A model generated the notes under the pieces. It had not been told where the DNA came from. It did no database searches and saw only the letters and a list, made by a program, of their open reading frames with translations. The position numbers were made by a program, and so were the translations under genes. DNA of 64,000 bases from contig ML213522.1 in the NCBI GenBank assembly GCA_004369045.1, positions 62,001-126,000 of the forward strand. Direction: 5' to 3'. The stretch's first letter is position 1, and every line of letters begins with the position of its first letter. The stretch is from Heliocybe sulcata (lineage: Eukaryota > Basidiomycota > Agaricomycetes > Gloeophyllales > Gloeophyllaceae). Shown here piece by piece: positions 11,121 to 20,211 of the stretch.

Positions 11121-11128
11121 GACGCGTC
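11121..11128. promoter_or_regulatory. GACGCGTC (MCB-like) palindrome before SRS2
   Basis: The palindrome lies 14-21 bp upstream of the SRS2 start codon. ACGCGT is the core bound by MBF-type (Mbp1/Swi6) factors in fungi and marks G1/S genes, including many DNA repair genes. The duplicate at 16581-16588 reads AACGCGTC, keeping the core. Its role is inferred. Confidence 0.4.
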
Positions 11129-11445
11129 GATACAATCCGAGCTTGCGCAGCAACGCGGTTTGTCACAAGGGTCACGTGCGTCACGGCGTCGCAAGAGGCG
11201 TCGCGGCAGGTGGCGCCGAGTTTGCGCTCGGACAAGGTTGCTGAAAGCCTCTATCACTGGTCTTCTTACCAAGGCGCATTCCTTCATTGTCTGGAAGAAT
11301 GCTATGGTATGTCGAAACTCGAACTGGACGCTGCGGAGGGCGACAATGTCCACATGTCTTTCTCTCCAAGCTTTGGATCCCGACTGCACAGACACCTAAC
11401 GGCGGCTGACAGTACGCCTGACAACTCGTCAGCCGCAGGGCAGAG

Positions 11446-11454
11446 ATATATAAT
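11446..11454 (+). promoter_or_regulatory. TATA box of orphan gene copy 1
   Basis: ATATATAAT lies 76 bp before the ATG at 11530. It is conserved in the second copy (16916-16924), and the third paralogue has ATATAAATT at 24521-24529. The distance to the ATG is 73-84 bp in all three genes. Confidence 0.6.
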
Positions 11455-11529
11455 ACTCGCACAATATTTGGCATTGACTTCTTGTCCTTATATCATCTGG
11501 CATACCGGAATATCCACCTGCAGTCAATC

Positions 11530-13000
11530 ATGGCGTTCAATCTCACCCCGCTGCTCTGGATTGTCGGACTCCTCTCTGTTATCGGACTCGCGACTGGTCT
11601 CGTCGCTGTCGTTCGCAGTTATCTGGCGTATAGGAACCATCCTCAGCCCTATCGCTTCACGTGGCTCTCGGACTCGGATTCTGTCGACCAGGTCGATGAT
11701 GGCGACGACGAAGAAGTGTCTTTCATCCATGTGAGCATGTACCACATATACCTTTGGACTTCTTCCTAACGTGGTTCCATCAGTGGGCACTGGGATATAA
11801 CGATAGCTACTGGCTGAAATCTGAGGACGAACCTGGTCGCATTAAACTCTGGTCAAAGCAGCTGGTGCGTGTGAGACTGCCTGTTACACCAACCTCTCCC
11901 TTACACCGTTGTCTCAGATGAACTGCTGCTCTCAATGGCGCAACGACCTCAGAACTCCCTGGACCCGCATTTCCACGATGGTGCCATCCCTGCTCCTCAC
12001 CTCACCCTCCGGCCGAAACCTCCCCGTGCCTGCAGTCAGCCTGCCCAACTCAAGACCTCGCCGCACCATCCTTTCTCCACGTCTGCTCTTCCCCAAGTGG
12101 AAACCACGCAATCTACCTCGCATTATACGCAACATGCCTGACGGAAGCGTCACACCACTGCTCGACGCCATCATCCCTTCACTCAGTTCTTCCTCGGTTC
12201 TCCTCCCTATTCCGGAAGCGCCTACTCCTGCGTCGCAATGGACTGCTCCGCCTACTGCTAGGAATAATGCACCGTCTATCTGGCTTGCCGCTGAGCCTCT
12301 CGCGAACACTATTGCTGCACCTGCCCAACCAAGTCTCCCTCTGAAGTCGATCAAGCAGCCTGTACTCGTCCAGCCTATTCATTCTATTGCCACTAAGCCT
12401 CTATCTCCCATCTCGACTCGCCCTGCTCCTCGTGTCATCACTCGGCCTCTTTCTTCTATCACAGCCCGGCCCCTCTCAGCCATCACTCGTCCTGCCTCAC
12501 TTCCTGTCTCGCCTCAATCTGCTCCTCCTATCCTCACCCGGCCACGCTTCCCGAGCATGGAGCACATCAAGCTCCCGCCTACCCCTCAAGAGCTCGCCAT
12601 CGCGGAGAGCCACGAGCGCATGAAGAAACTCATGTCCAACTTCCATACGAACGAAGCTGGACTGCCTACCCCCCCAACTACCCCCGTCCTCGACGTCAAT
12701 ACGATTAACAACTGGAGTCAATACACGCCTCGTCCTCACTTCGACGTCGATGCTACCGTCAGGGCTCCGGATTCCAGCGTGTTTATCATCGGCGATGACT
12801 CGGAGGAAGACATTCCACGTTTACTTGGCTCCAGCACCTCCCTGCACGACATGAGCCCTAAGCCTCCCTACATTACTACTCAAGCCCTGGGTTCCACCAT
12901 GGTCTCGGCGTCCTTGTTCAAGAAGGTCAAGGAGTCCGCGCCGTACAGACCCTCTCCCTTCCAGGTTACGATCGATATTACGCGGAGGATGACTGTTTAA
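11530..13000 (+). CDS. Orphan membrane-anchored Pro-rich protein, copy 1 (TSPSGRN family)
   Basis: I do not recognise this protein. Three exons: exon 1 (11530-11730, 67 codons) encodes a single N-terminal transmembrane helix (LLWIVGLLSVIGLATGLVAV), then RSYLAYRNHPQPYRFTW and an acidic Asp/Ser stretch. Exon 2 (27 codons) starts at a Trp codon, WALGYNDSYWL. Exon 3 is long and disordered, with the block PSLLLTSPSGRNLPVPA, PIPEAPTPASQW, a run of about eight-residue ITARPLS-like units, AIAESHERMKKLM, AGLPTPPTTP and FIIGDDSEEDIP. With a single helix at the extreme N-terminus it could be a signal anchor with a large cytosolic or lumenal tail. A near-identical copy starts at 17008 and a divergent paralogue at 24602 with the same three-exon plan. 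TATA at 11446. Confidence 0.82.
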
Positions 13001-13193
13001 AGGAGTTGCTCGAGGTGTCATGACTTACAGATATCACGAGTATTTTCCTATTATGAAGTGCGTCTATACGCCCATGTCTCTTTATTTCTGTGATTTTTCT
13101 TGGAATATTTTATCGGATAGATAGCGATGGGTGTATGAATACGGTGAAATGTGTGGCGCCCATCTATCATAACTTCTCTCTTGATGAATTGTG

Positions 13194-13513
13194 TTCGTGC
13201 TAAGGGCAGCGTTCACAACACCGCCGGCCGATTGTGTGGTACAAACATAAGCCCTTCTGGCTGCTAATGTCGGCAGTACAGAAGCAGTCAGTAAGTTGGA
13301 TGGTGACGCGTAACGGCTCGTGCGTCGATGTCACAGATCCTTCGAACTGCTTCGTGCCCGTCATGGGACTACAGACGACCTACCAACCTCAACAATTACA
13401 TCCTCAATCTGCAGGAGAGTACATATACTGGTACAATTTGCCGCCCACCGTAGCAGCGAGTACTGTGGACGCAAAGTTAGAGGCATTGCTGGCGGCACTA
13501 CAGGCATACGAGA
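13194..13513 (+). pseudogene. Truncated internal fragment of the LRR-like gene at 20.2-22.1 kb
   Basis: From the shared TTCGTGCTA to CAGGCATACGA this stretch matches 20479-20855. It keeps the intron donor context and the TTYQPQQL...SAGEYI(Q/Y)WYN coding block. It has lost a 10-bp piece near the start and about 60 bp around the intron acceptor. Nothing 5' or 3' of the gene is present: the left edge abuts the 3' flank of orphan gene 1, and the right edge ends in unrelated sequence. It cannot encode the full product. Confidence 0.85.
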
Positions 13514-13568
13514 TAATGCTGAAGGTACTAGCCATCTCCAATTCCGACGCATCCAAGACAGATCCTGG

Positions 13569-13625
13569 CTTGCTGACGAATCCATTCTTGCTGATGAATG
13601 CATTCTCGCTTGATGACGAATCCAT
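13569..13625 (+). repeat. Three imperfect 18-21-bp tandem units
   Basis: Units of the form CTTGCTGACGAATCCATT, CTTGCTGATGAATGCATT and a third slightly longer variant follow one another between the LRR-like stump and the dehydrogenase start. They lie about 100 bp before the ATG at 13724, in its presumed promoter or leader. Confidence 0.6.
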
Positions 13626-13723
13626 ACTGGTACTCATGACTGATCCATCGATCTACCCTATAAGTATGAGAGTTCCGAAGACTGGATACACATCCACACG
13701 TTCATCAATCAGTCAGACGAAGT

Positions 13724-15021
13724 ATGACGCAGCAGAAGGCATTGTTCCTCAAAGAGAAGCAGGGTGCTTGGGAGGTCAGTGCGACCTCGATTCCAGAGCC
13801 GGGCGCCGGGGATCTGTTGGTCAAGATTGAGGCCACTGCTTTGAATCCCGTGGACTGGAAGATCCAGAAGTATGATTGGTTGGTTGAGGAGTATCCTGCC
13901 ATCGTTGGTACAGACGCTGCCGGAGAGGTTGCGGCAGTCGGTGACAGTGTTGCCGGATTCAAAGTAGGGGATAAAGTGTTAAGTTTCTGCTCCTTCCACG
14001 CCATGGGGAGCTAAAGTGCTTACGCGCCCTCTGCTAGGTTCCACCAGGGATGGTTCTCGAACAACAAGGCGACGTTCCAGCAGTACACGACCGTCCCTGC
14101 TGAGATAGCTGCTAAGGTCCATCTACTTCCACATGAACGTCCTACAGAAAGAATCGCTAAGGCCATCTCATTCAGCTCCCTTCAAACATCTCCTTGGACG
14201 AGGCCGCTTCTATTCCCCTTGGGCTTGCGACCGCTGCTCTTGGCTTGTATAGCACACTCGATAAAGGAGGCCAGCGGGGCGCTGGCCTGACTCCCCCATG
14301 GGAAGATGCTGGCCGCGACAAGTACGCAGGCAAGCCCATCCTCCTCTTCGGGGGCGCAACCTCTGTTGGACAGTACGGTAAGAGCAACCCACATTTTCCC
14401 ACTTACTCACTTACTAATACAAATGCGTAACTTAGTCATCCAACTCGCCAAGCTTTCTGGGTTCTCCCCAATCATCGCCACCGCTTCCGCCAAGCACACG
14501 TCGTTCCTGAACTCCCTCGGTGCCGACCACGTCATCGACCGCAATAAACCTCTTTCCGAACTGACTGAGCTTGTCTCGCTGACCAAGTCACCTCTGGAAG
14601 TCGTCTACGACGCGGTGAGCTTTCCCGAGACACAGCAGACGGGTTACGATGTCCTGGCCCCGGGTGGGACTCTCGTCATCGTCCACGTTGAGCAGATCAA
14701 TAAGGACTCGTCCGCAAACAAAACAGTTACACAAGTCTTTGGTACTGTGCACGGGTCGGCCGAGCGTGCCACAGGTGTGAGTCTGTACAGCAAGCTCACT
14801 AGTCTAGTAGAGAAAGGCGAGATCAAGGCGCGTAATATCATGTATCCTTGCTGACGCGACGTACCTTGTTGACCTGACGTATCTGCTAGCCCAACCGAGT
14901 CGAGGTCCTGCCTAACGGCTTGGCCGGCATCCCCGACGGCCTGAAGCGTATGGAGGAAGACAAGATTAGCGGAGTGAAATTGATTGCTCGCCCACAAGAG
15001 ACATCCTTATTGTCGCAATAG
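13724..15021 (+). CDS. MDR-family NADPH-dependent reductase (zinc-type alcohol dehydrogenase-like, ToxD-like)
   Basis: Medium-chain dehydrogenase/reductase. The N-terminal GroES-like part has PEPGAGDLLVKIEATALNPVDWKIQ and PAIVGTDAAGEVAAVG, typical of the zinc-free quinone-oxidoreductase/trans-enoyl-reductase branch rather than catalytic-zinc ADHs. The NADPH-binding motif is LLFGGATSVGQ, with the Rossmann continuation VIQLAKLSGFSPIIATAS and LGADHVIDRN. It ends RPQETSLLSQ at 15021. The first intron has donor GTTAAG within the GTG codon of DKV and rejoins at FHQGW; three to four more small introns follow. Usual length is about 350 residues and this fits. The substrate cannot be read from the sequence; relatives act on quinones, enoyls or polyketide intermediates, but no biosynthetic gene cluster lies around it. 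It sits between the two copies of the duplicated segment. Confidence 0.88.
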
Positions 15022-15162
15022 TTGGCTACCAGAATTAATATCGCCACCTTCTCTTGAATATCATCTGGATGTTTCCCAACGGACCAGTGAAGTAACGACT
15101 GTCCATGCTAGGTTATAACCCTCATAGGCACGCAGCACTTTCTAGCTCACGGACCACCCAAG

Positions 15163-15357
15163 ATGCCGCCGAAACTACGACTGTCAGCATTCGCGGAGCC
15201 ATCAGAGCCATCGGTGTACAAACCAGAGGACAATCCCAAGGAGCAGTTGACGAAGTCGCAGGAGGAGAACCCCCAGGTCGTAGCTTGCAAGGCAGACAAG
15301 GCGACAAGGGCAAGAATAAAGAGAAACAAAAAGGAAAGGAGAAGTCGAAGTTGTGAT
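15163..15357 (+). pseudogene. Second copy of the small Lys-rich ORF, tail frameshifted
   Basis: It begins MPPKLRLSAFAEPSEPS and keeps EDNPKEQL and SQEENPQVV. A length change in the Lys-rich part moves it out of frame, so the tail GKEKSKL and stop lie in another frame. Read in the starting frame it extends past that point to RSCDKSGVRLT. It could still make a small protein with a different end, but is more simply a decayed copy. Confidence 0.55.
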
Positions 15358-15542
15358 AAAAGTGGGGTGCGTCTGACATAGAGCCGACGTGTATCCTCAT
15401 GCCCTGTTTCAGAGAAGCGGGACTGGTTCAGCTGCCGAGCTGAGCCGTCAACCTGTACGATTATAGGGATAGGGTCGAAATACACCATTTACACCAGCAG
15501 TAAAACAATGTGACAGTCAATAAGACGTGTCCACTCGACAGA

Positions 15543-16191
15543 CTATGCTACCGCTTTGGGCTTTTTCTGCGCACAGATACCGGTCAGCATCAGAATAAGC
15601 AGGGAAAGGACGCATACATTCACATAAAATACCGCGTCAAGATCGTATTTAATCCCAAGCTCTTCCAGCTTGCATTTCCGCACATCCTGCTGATGCAGCA
15701 GCCTTCTCTCCGCCTTCGCCTGCTCCTCCAGAGTCCTTGCCTGGATTCAGACGTGTCAGCGCCATTCTGGGGCCAAACACCACAGGAAATCTCACCTTGT
15801 TATGCTGCACTCTTGCAATGCGATCCCTTGGCACGACCCTCCACTTTCTATTCGCGCCGGCCCGCAGTTCGAGGTGGACTTCCTCCTTTGGAATAATCTT
15901 ACATTGGAGGATGTGCCCCATCAACAGGTAGTTGTGCATCGTGTCTGCGACGATTTTTGCGACCTCGGACGACGCGAACTCGACAAAGGCGTAGTGTTTC
16001 GAGCTGCCGGTCTGGGCTAACTAGTGAGTTAGGTGTGACGAACAGAGGACATAGTAGAGGAACCTCCTTGTTGCGCGACAAGCGCAAACGAGTGACCTCC
16101 CTAAACTGCGAGAAGTACCCGCGCATCTGGTCCTCGAAGAACCCATGAGGCAGGCGGCTGATCCAGATCACCCCCCGGTCCTCGGTCTATA
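15543..16191 (-). pseudogene. 3' stump of NOP15-like gene (RRM and tail only)
   Basis: This duplicate of the RRM exons has no N-terminal exon and no start region. The frame is still open through [28 protein letters not shown] region, [14 protein letters not shown] and the last exon KKPKAVA, with the splice sites largely kept. Substitutions hit conserved sites (QFGEVTRL has become QFREVTRL, NKK has become NKE, and the GANRKW context is changed). Without a promoter or N-terminus it is probably not functional. Confidence 0.82.
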
Positions 16192-16238
16192 CATCCCAGA
16201 ATACGGAAGCCTGTAAGAATAACCGGATGGACGAACAA

Positions 16239-16568
16239 CCCGCTCATTATCCCCACCCGCTTCAGCATCCTCGGTGAGCTCTTGCAGAGCATACTGATAG
16301 TCATTCAAATCCGTCTGCACCTCGCTCGCAAAGTTGATCAGCTACATGACGTTCTCCCATCGCGTAACCGCATCCGGCTGCGTCCTGAGATTCTTGTTCC
16401 GTACTTTGGTCTTTCCACTTCCAGGGCCAGCCAAAATCTGCAGAGGGACGTGGTGTGGCTGTCGGACAGCTGTCGATCTATGTTATGTCCGCGTGTGTTT
16501 ACGGCAGAATATAAGAACGAACCTCTGAGCTGTTCTGTATTCAGACACTTGACGTATTCGTCCGCCAT
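16239..16568 (-). pseudogene. 5' stump of SRS2 (exons 1-2) fused to an internal SRS2 piece
   Basis: The ATG at 16568 starts MADEYVKCLNTEQLR. The same first intron is kept, and exon 2 reads AVRQPHHVPLQILAGPGSGKTK with Walker A intact. A deletion then joins this to block B', giving a short bridge followed in frame by RTQPDAVTRWENVM and a stop, where the intact gene has a Glu codon. The predicted product is about 57 residues, P-loop only. It probably has no helicase function. Confidence 0.8.
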
Positions 16569-16915
16569 CGTGGCAGCGTCAACGCGTCGATACGACCCGA
16601 TGCTTGCGCATCGACGCGGTTTGTCACAACTGTCACGTGCGTCACGATGTGGCGAGAGGGCGATGGCGCAGGGTTTGTGCTCGAACAAGGTTGCTGAAAG
16701 CGCTGAAAGCCTCTATCACTGCTATCGCTGCCAAGGCTCATTCCTTCATTATCTGGAAGAATGCTATTGTATGTCAAAACTCCAACTGGACGCTGCGGAG
16801 GACGACAGTGTCCACATATCTTTCTCTCCAAGCTTTGGATCTTTGGATCCGGACTGCACAGACACCTAACGGCGGCTGACAGTACGCCTGACAACTCGTC
16901 AGCCACTGGGCAGAG

Positions 16916-16924
16916 ATATATAAT
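16916..16924 (+). promoter_or_regulatory. TATA box of orphan gene copy 2
   Basis: ATATATAAT lies 84 bp before the ATG at 17008, in the copied divergent promoter. Confidence 0.55.
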
Positions 16925-17007
16925 ACTCGCACAAAGGCATTGACTTCTTATCCTTTTACCATCATCTATCCGTATTGACATACCGGAATATCCACCTGCA
17001 GTCAATC

Positions 17008-18490
17008 ATGGCCTTCGATCTTACCCCGCTCCTCTGGATTGTCGGATTCCTCTCTCTTATCGGACTAGGAACTGGTCTCGTCGTTATCATTCGCATGTAT
17101 CTGGCGTACAGGAACCGTCCTCAGCCCTATCGCTTCACGTGGCTCTCGGACTCGGATTCTGTCGACGAGGTCGATGATGGCGACGACGAAAAAGTGTCTT
17201 TCATCCACGTGAGTATGCATGTTTACCTTTGGACTTCTCCCTAACGTAGTCCCATCAGTGGGCGCTGGGTAATGACGATAACTACTGGCTGAAATATGAG
17301 GACGAGCCTTGTCGCATTAAACTCTGGTCAAAGCAGCTGGTGCGTGTGAGACTGTCTGTTACAGCAACCTCTCCCTTACGCCATTATCTCAGATCGACTG
17401 CTTTTCTCAATGGCGCAACAGCCTCAGAACTCCCTGGACTCGCGTTTCCACGCTGGTGCCATCCATACTCCTCACCTCACCCTCCGGCCGAAACCTCCCC
17501 GTGCCTGCAGTCAGCCTACCCAACTCAAGACCTCGCCGCACCATCCTTTCTCCACGTCTGCTCTTCCCAAAGTGGAAACCCCGCAACCTACCTCGCATTA
17601 TACGAAACATGCCTGACGGAAGCGCCACACCCCTGCTCGACGCCATCATACCTTCCGTCAGTTCCTCCTCGGTTCTCCTCCCTATTCCGGAAGCGCCTAC
17701 TCCTGCGTCACAATGGACTGCTCCGCCTACGGCTAGGAATACTGCACCGTCTATCTGGCTTGCCGCTGAGCCTCTCGCGAAGACTATTGCTGCACCTGCC
17801 CAACCAAGTCTCCCTCTCAAGTCGATCAAGCAGCCTGTAGTCATCCTGCCTGTTCGTCCTATTGCCACTAAGCCTCTACCTCCCGTCTCGACTCGCCCTG
17901 CTCCTCGTGTCATCACTCGGCCTCTCTCTGCTATCGCAGCCCGGCCTCTCTCTGCCATCACTCGTCCTGCCTCACTTCCTGTCTCGCCTGTACTCTCTCG
18001 ATCCACTCCTCCTATCATCGCCGAGCCACGCCTCCCGAGCATCGAAAACATCAACCTCCCGCCTACCCCTCAAGAGCTCGCTATCGCGGAGAGCCACGAG
18101 CGCATGAAGAAGCTCATGTCCAACTTCCATACGAACGAAGCTGGACTGCCTACCCCCCCAACTACCCCCGTCCTCGACGCCAATGCGATTAACAACTGGA
18201 GTCAATACACGCCTCGTCCTCAGTTCTGCGTCGATGCTACCGTCACGGCTCCGGATTCCAGCGTGTTTATCATCGGCGATGACTCGGAGGAAGACATTCC
18301 ACGTTTGCTTGGCTCCAGCACCTCCCTGCACGGCATGGTCCCTAAGGTCAAGTCTCCTTGCATTGCCACTCAAGCCCCGGGTTCCTCCATGGTCCCGGCC
18401 TCCTTGTTCAAGAAGGTCAAGGAGTCCGCGCCGTACGGGCCCTCGCCCTTCCAGGTTACGATCGATATTACGCGGAGGATGACTGTTTAA
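17008..18490 (+). CDS. Orphan membrane-anchored Pro-rich protein, copy 2 (TSPSGRN family)
   Basis: Intact duplicate of the gene at 11530 with the same three exons. Exon 1 encodes MAFDLTPLLWIVGFLSLIG and the rest of the single transmembrane helix, followed by the acidic stretch. Exon 2 begins WALGNDDNYWLKYEDEP, and exon 3 has PSILLTSPSGRNLPVPA, PIPEAPTPASQW, TRPLSAI-type repeats, AIAESHERMKKLM, AGLPTPPTTP and FIIGDDSEEDIP, ending DITRRMTV. Small in-frame insertions and deletions distinguish it from copy 1 in the proline-rich region and near the C-terminus. No stops interrupt it, whereas the neighbouring copied genes have decayed; this argues that the product is used. The function is unknown. 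Confidence 0.82.
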
Positions 18491-18672
18491 AGGAGTTGCT
18501 CGAGGCATGACTTACAGATATCACGAGTATTTTCCTAGTATGAAGTGCGTCTATACGCCTATGTCTCTTTATTTCTATGATTTTTCTTGGAATATTGTAT
18601 CGGATAGATAGCGATGGGTGTATGAATATTGTGAAATGTGTGGCGCCCATCTATCATAACTTCTCTCTTGAA

Positions 18673-20211
18673 TAAATTGTGGCGATCGAATCCTACGAGT
18701 GGTGGCGAGCTATCAAAATTTCACTCGTACTGGAGTCAATAGTGTCTTCGCTGAGGAAAATAAGCAGCGGACCAGCGCCCAAGTAGGGAATTTTTCTGAT
18801 TTCTGCTCGCTGATTGGCCTGCAACGAGCCCCACTCGCAGTCAATAACTTAGCGAATATGTTATCCCGGTAAAAGCTCGCCGATGATACAGATTATGCCG
18901 GAAAACTATCGATTCGAAGCTCAGAAGCAGCGACAAAATCATTGTGTTTCTCCACAACGCATCCATATCGAGAAAGTTTCCCTTACCAAAACAGTCTGGA
19001 TGAAGGCTTCCCCGAGCCAGGAAAGAGGGGGGGTCTGGTCACACTTCACGCAGTATGATAAAATGCTCGCAAGGGAACCTTCACCTAGAAAGCACCTTCA
19101 CCGCCGCCTGGCCGTGCCCTCAGTCCTTCCGGCAGCTGCCTAGGCTCAAGCAACTGAAGCACTGGAACCTGCGACGTGCCGGATAGTTCGACGCTGCGAG
19201 AAGGAGATATCAAGGCGTCACCAGCCGTTTTCCAAGGTCCATGGCGTGCCGTCGCATCTTGACTTTCCTGGAACCACTGAAGGAAGATGGAAGGGGTGAT
19301 GTTTGGCGGGGGGGAGGCGACCCAAGGTACGTTTGTCTATACGTTCGGTTATATCTGTGGTAGGATCGCAAAGACGACCAGCGTAAGCGTAGCACGGGTG
19401 GAAGCAGTAATACGCAAGTCGCAAGTCGCGGGCCCTCGTGCCATTCCACTCGTCCACCCGAAACGCAATGATTCCTGCCCTCGGTCTGAGCCCTTGCAAA
19501 TGCTCTGTTTCTCTTCTAATTGGAGCCCGAACGTCTGCGCGAGGTCGCTGTCTTCGTCCGTGTGAGCGATTTGTCATGTCGTCGCTGTGCCTACGTATCA
19601 AATGAAAACGCGTAATGGAGATGTGAATCAGCGACCGACCGCTTCAAGCCATCTGGAATGATACCGAACGAACCTTGACTCTCGTACTTAACTGACGGCA
19701 CAAGGGACTGGTCGAAGTCTCCAGGACTCGCAGGACTCGCGAAAATGAGGTGTATACTGATGTGTTGACATGTGTCTTTCCACTCATACGTACGGCGCCG
19801 CGTCCTCGGCGGTAACTGAGTTCCAAACTAGAGGCGGCATCTGCTCACATTAATGCTCGTTAGCAGAATGTCGCCCAATCCTTTTGCATTGCCCACATAC
19901 TGGAATCCTTTGAAGCCCTATCTTGGAATCGTAGTCGTGTGCGCGAAAATAGTCAAGACAGCAGAGCCACCGCAATCAGCTCCAACATTTTTCGGAGCTT
20001 ACCAACTTTGTCTGGGAGTAATGTTTCCCGCAGGTGCGTTTGCTATAACCGATCGGTTTCTCTAGAGCAGGGAAGAGAAATCCTTGAATGGGAAGATGGG
20101 CGCAGAAGAGCCGAAGCAAGTATAACCCACCCTTAAATCATAATAAACGTCCTCCGACCTCCCAGGATTCGGTCTGCTGTCGAGGGATCATCTCGCCTGG
20201 GCAAGGTTGAT
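18673..20211. other. 1.5 kb without a supported gene
   Basis: Several open frames exist but none shows family resemblance, good splice partners or conservation with the other duplicate. The corresponding stretch is absent at the 13.19-kb junction, where orphan gene 1 abuts the LRR-like stump directly. Any 5' exons of the LRR-like gene would lie at its right end. Confidence 0.45.

Larger units (their letters stand above)
11108..11529. promoter_or_regulatory. Divergent promoter of SRS2 and orphan gene 1
   Basis: A 422-bp region separates the two start codons. It contains the ACGCGT box near SRS2, a CACGTG E-box near 11174, and a TATA box ATATATAAT at 11446-11454, 76 bp before the orphan start. 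The whole region is copied at 16569-17007. Confidence 0.6.
10939..13191. repeat. Duplicated block C (source copy; partner 16399-18672)
   Basis: This block runs from the second exon of SRS2 through the divergent promoter and the whole orphan gene to about 190 bp past its stop. It recurs at 16399-18672, same orientation, roughly 90-95% identical. Both the promoter and the 3' flank are included, so the orphan gene was copied as a complete unit. Confidence 0.92.
15117..18672. repeat. Internally deleted duplicate of 3834-13191 (blocks A'+B'+C')
   Basis: Three stretches in the same order and orientation as their sources are fused here: A' 15117-16236 (from 3834-4972), B' 16239-16386 (from 8775-8922) and C' 16399-18672 (from 10939-13191). 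The missing parts are about 3.8 kb (NOP15 N-terminus, intergene, most of SRS2 C-half) and about 2.0 kb (the SRS2 middle). Only the orphan membrane-protein gene survives whole. Confidence 0.9.

Noticed and set aside
19218-19601. Minus-strand frame of 127 codons in the 18.7-20.2 kb gap
   Set aside because: Basic, compositionally random sequence with no counterpart in the other duplicate and no start context.
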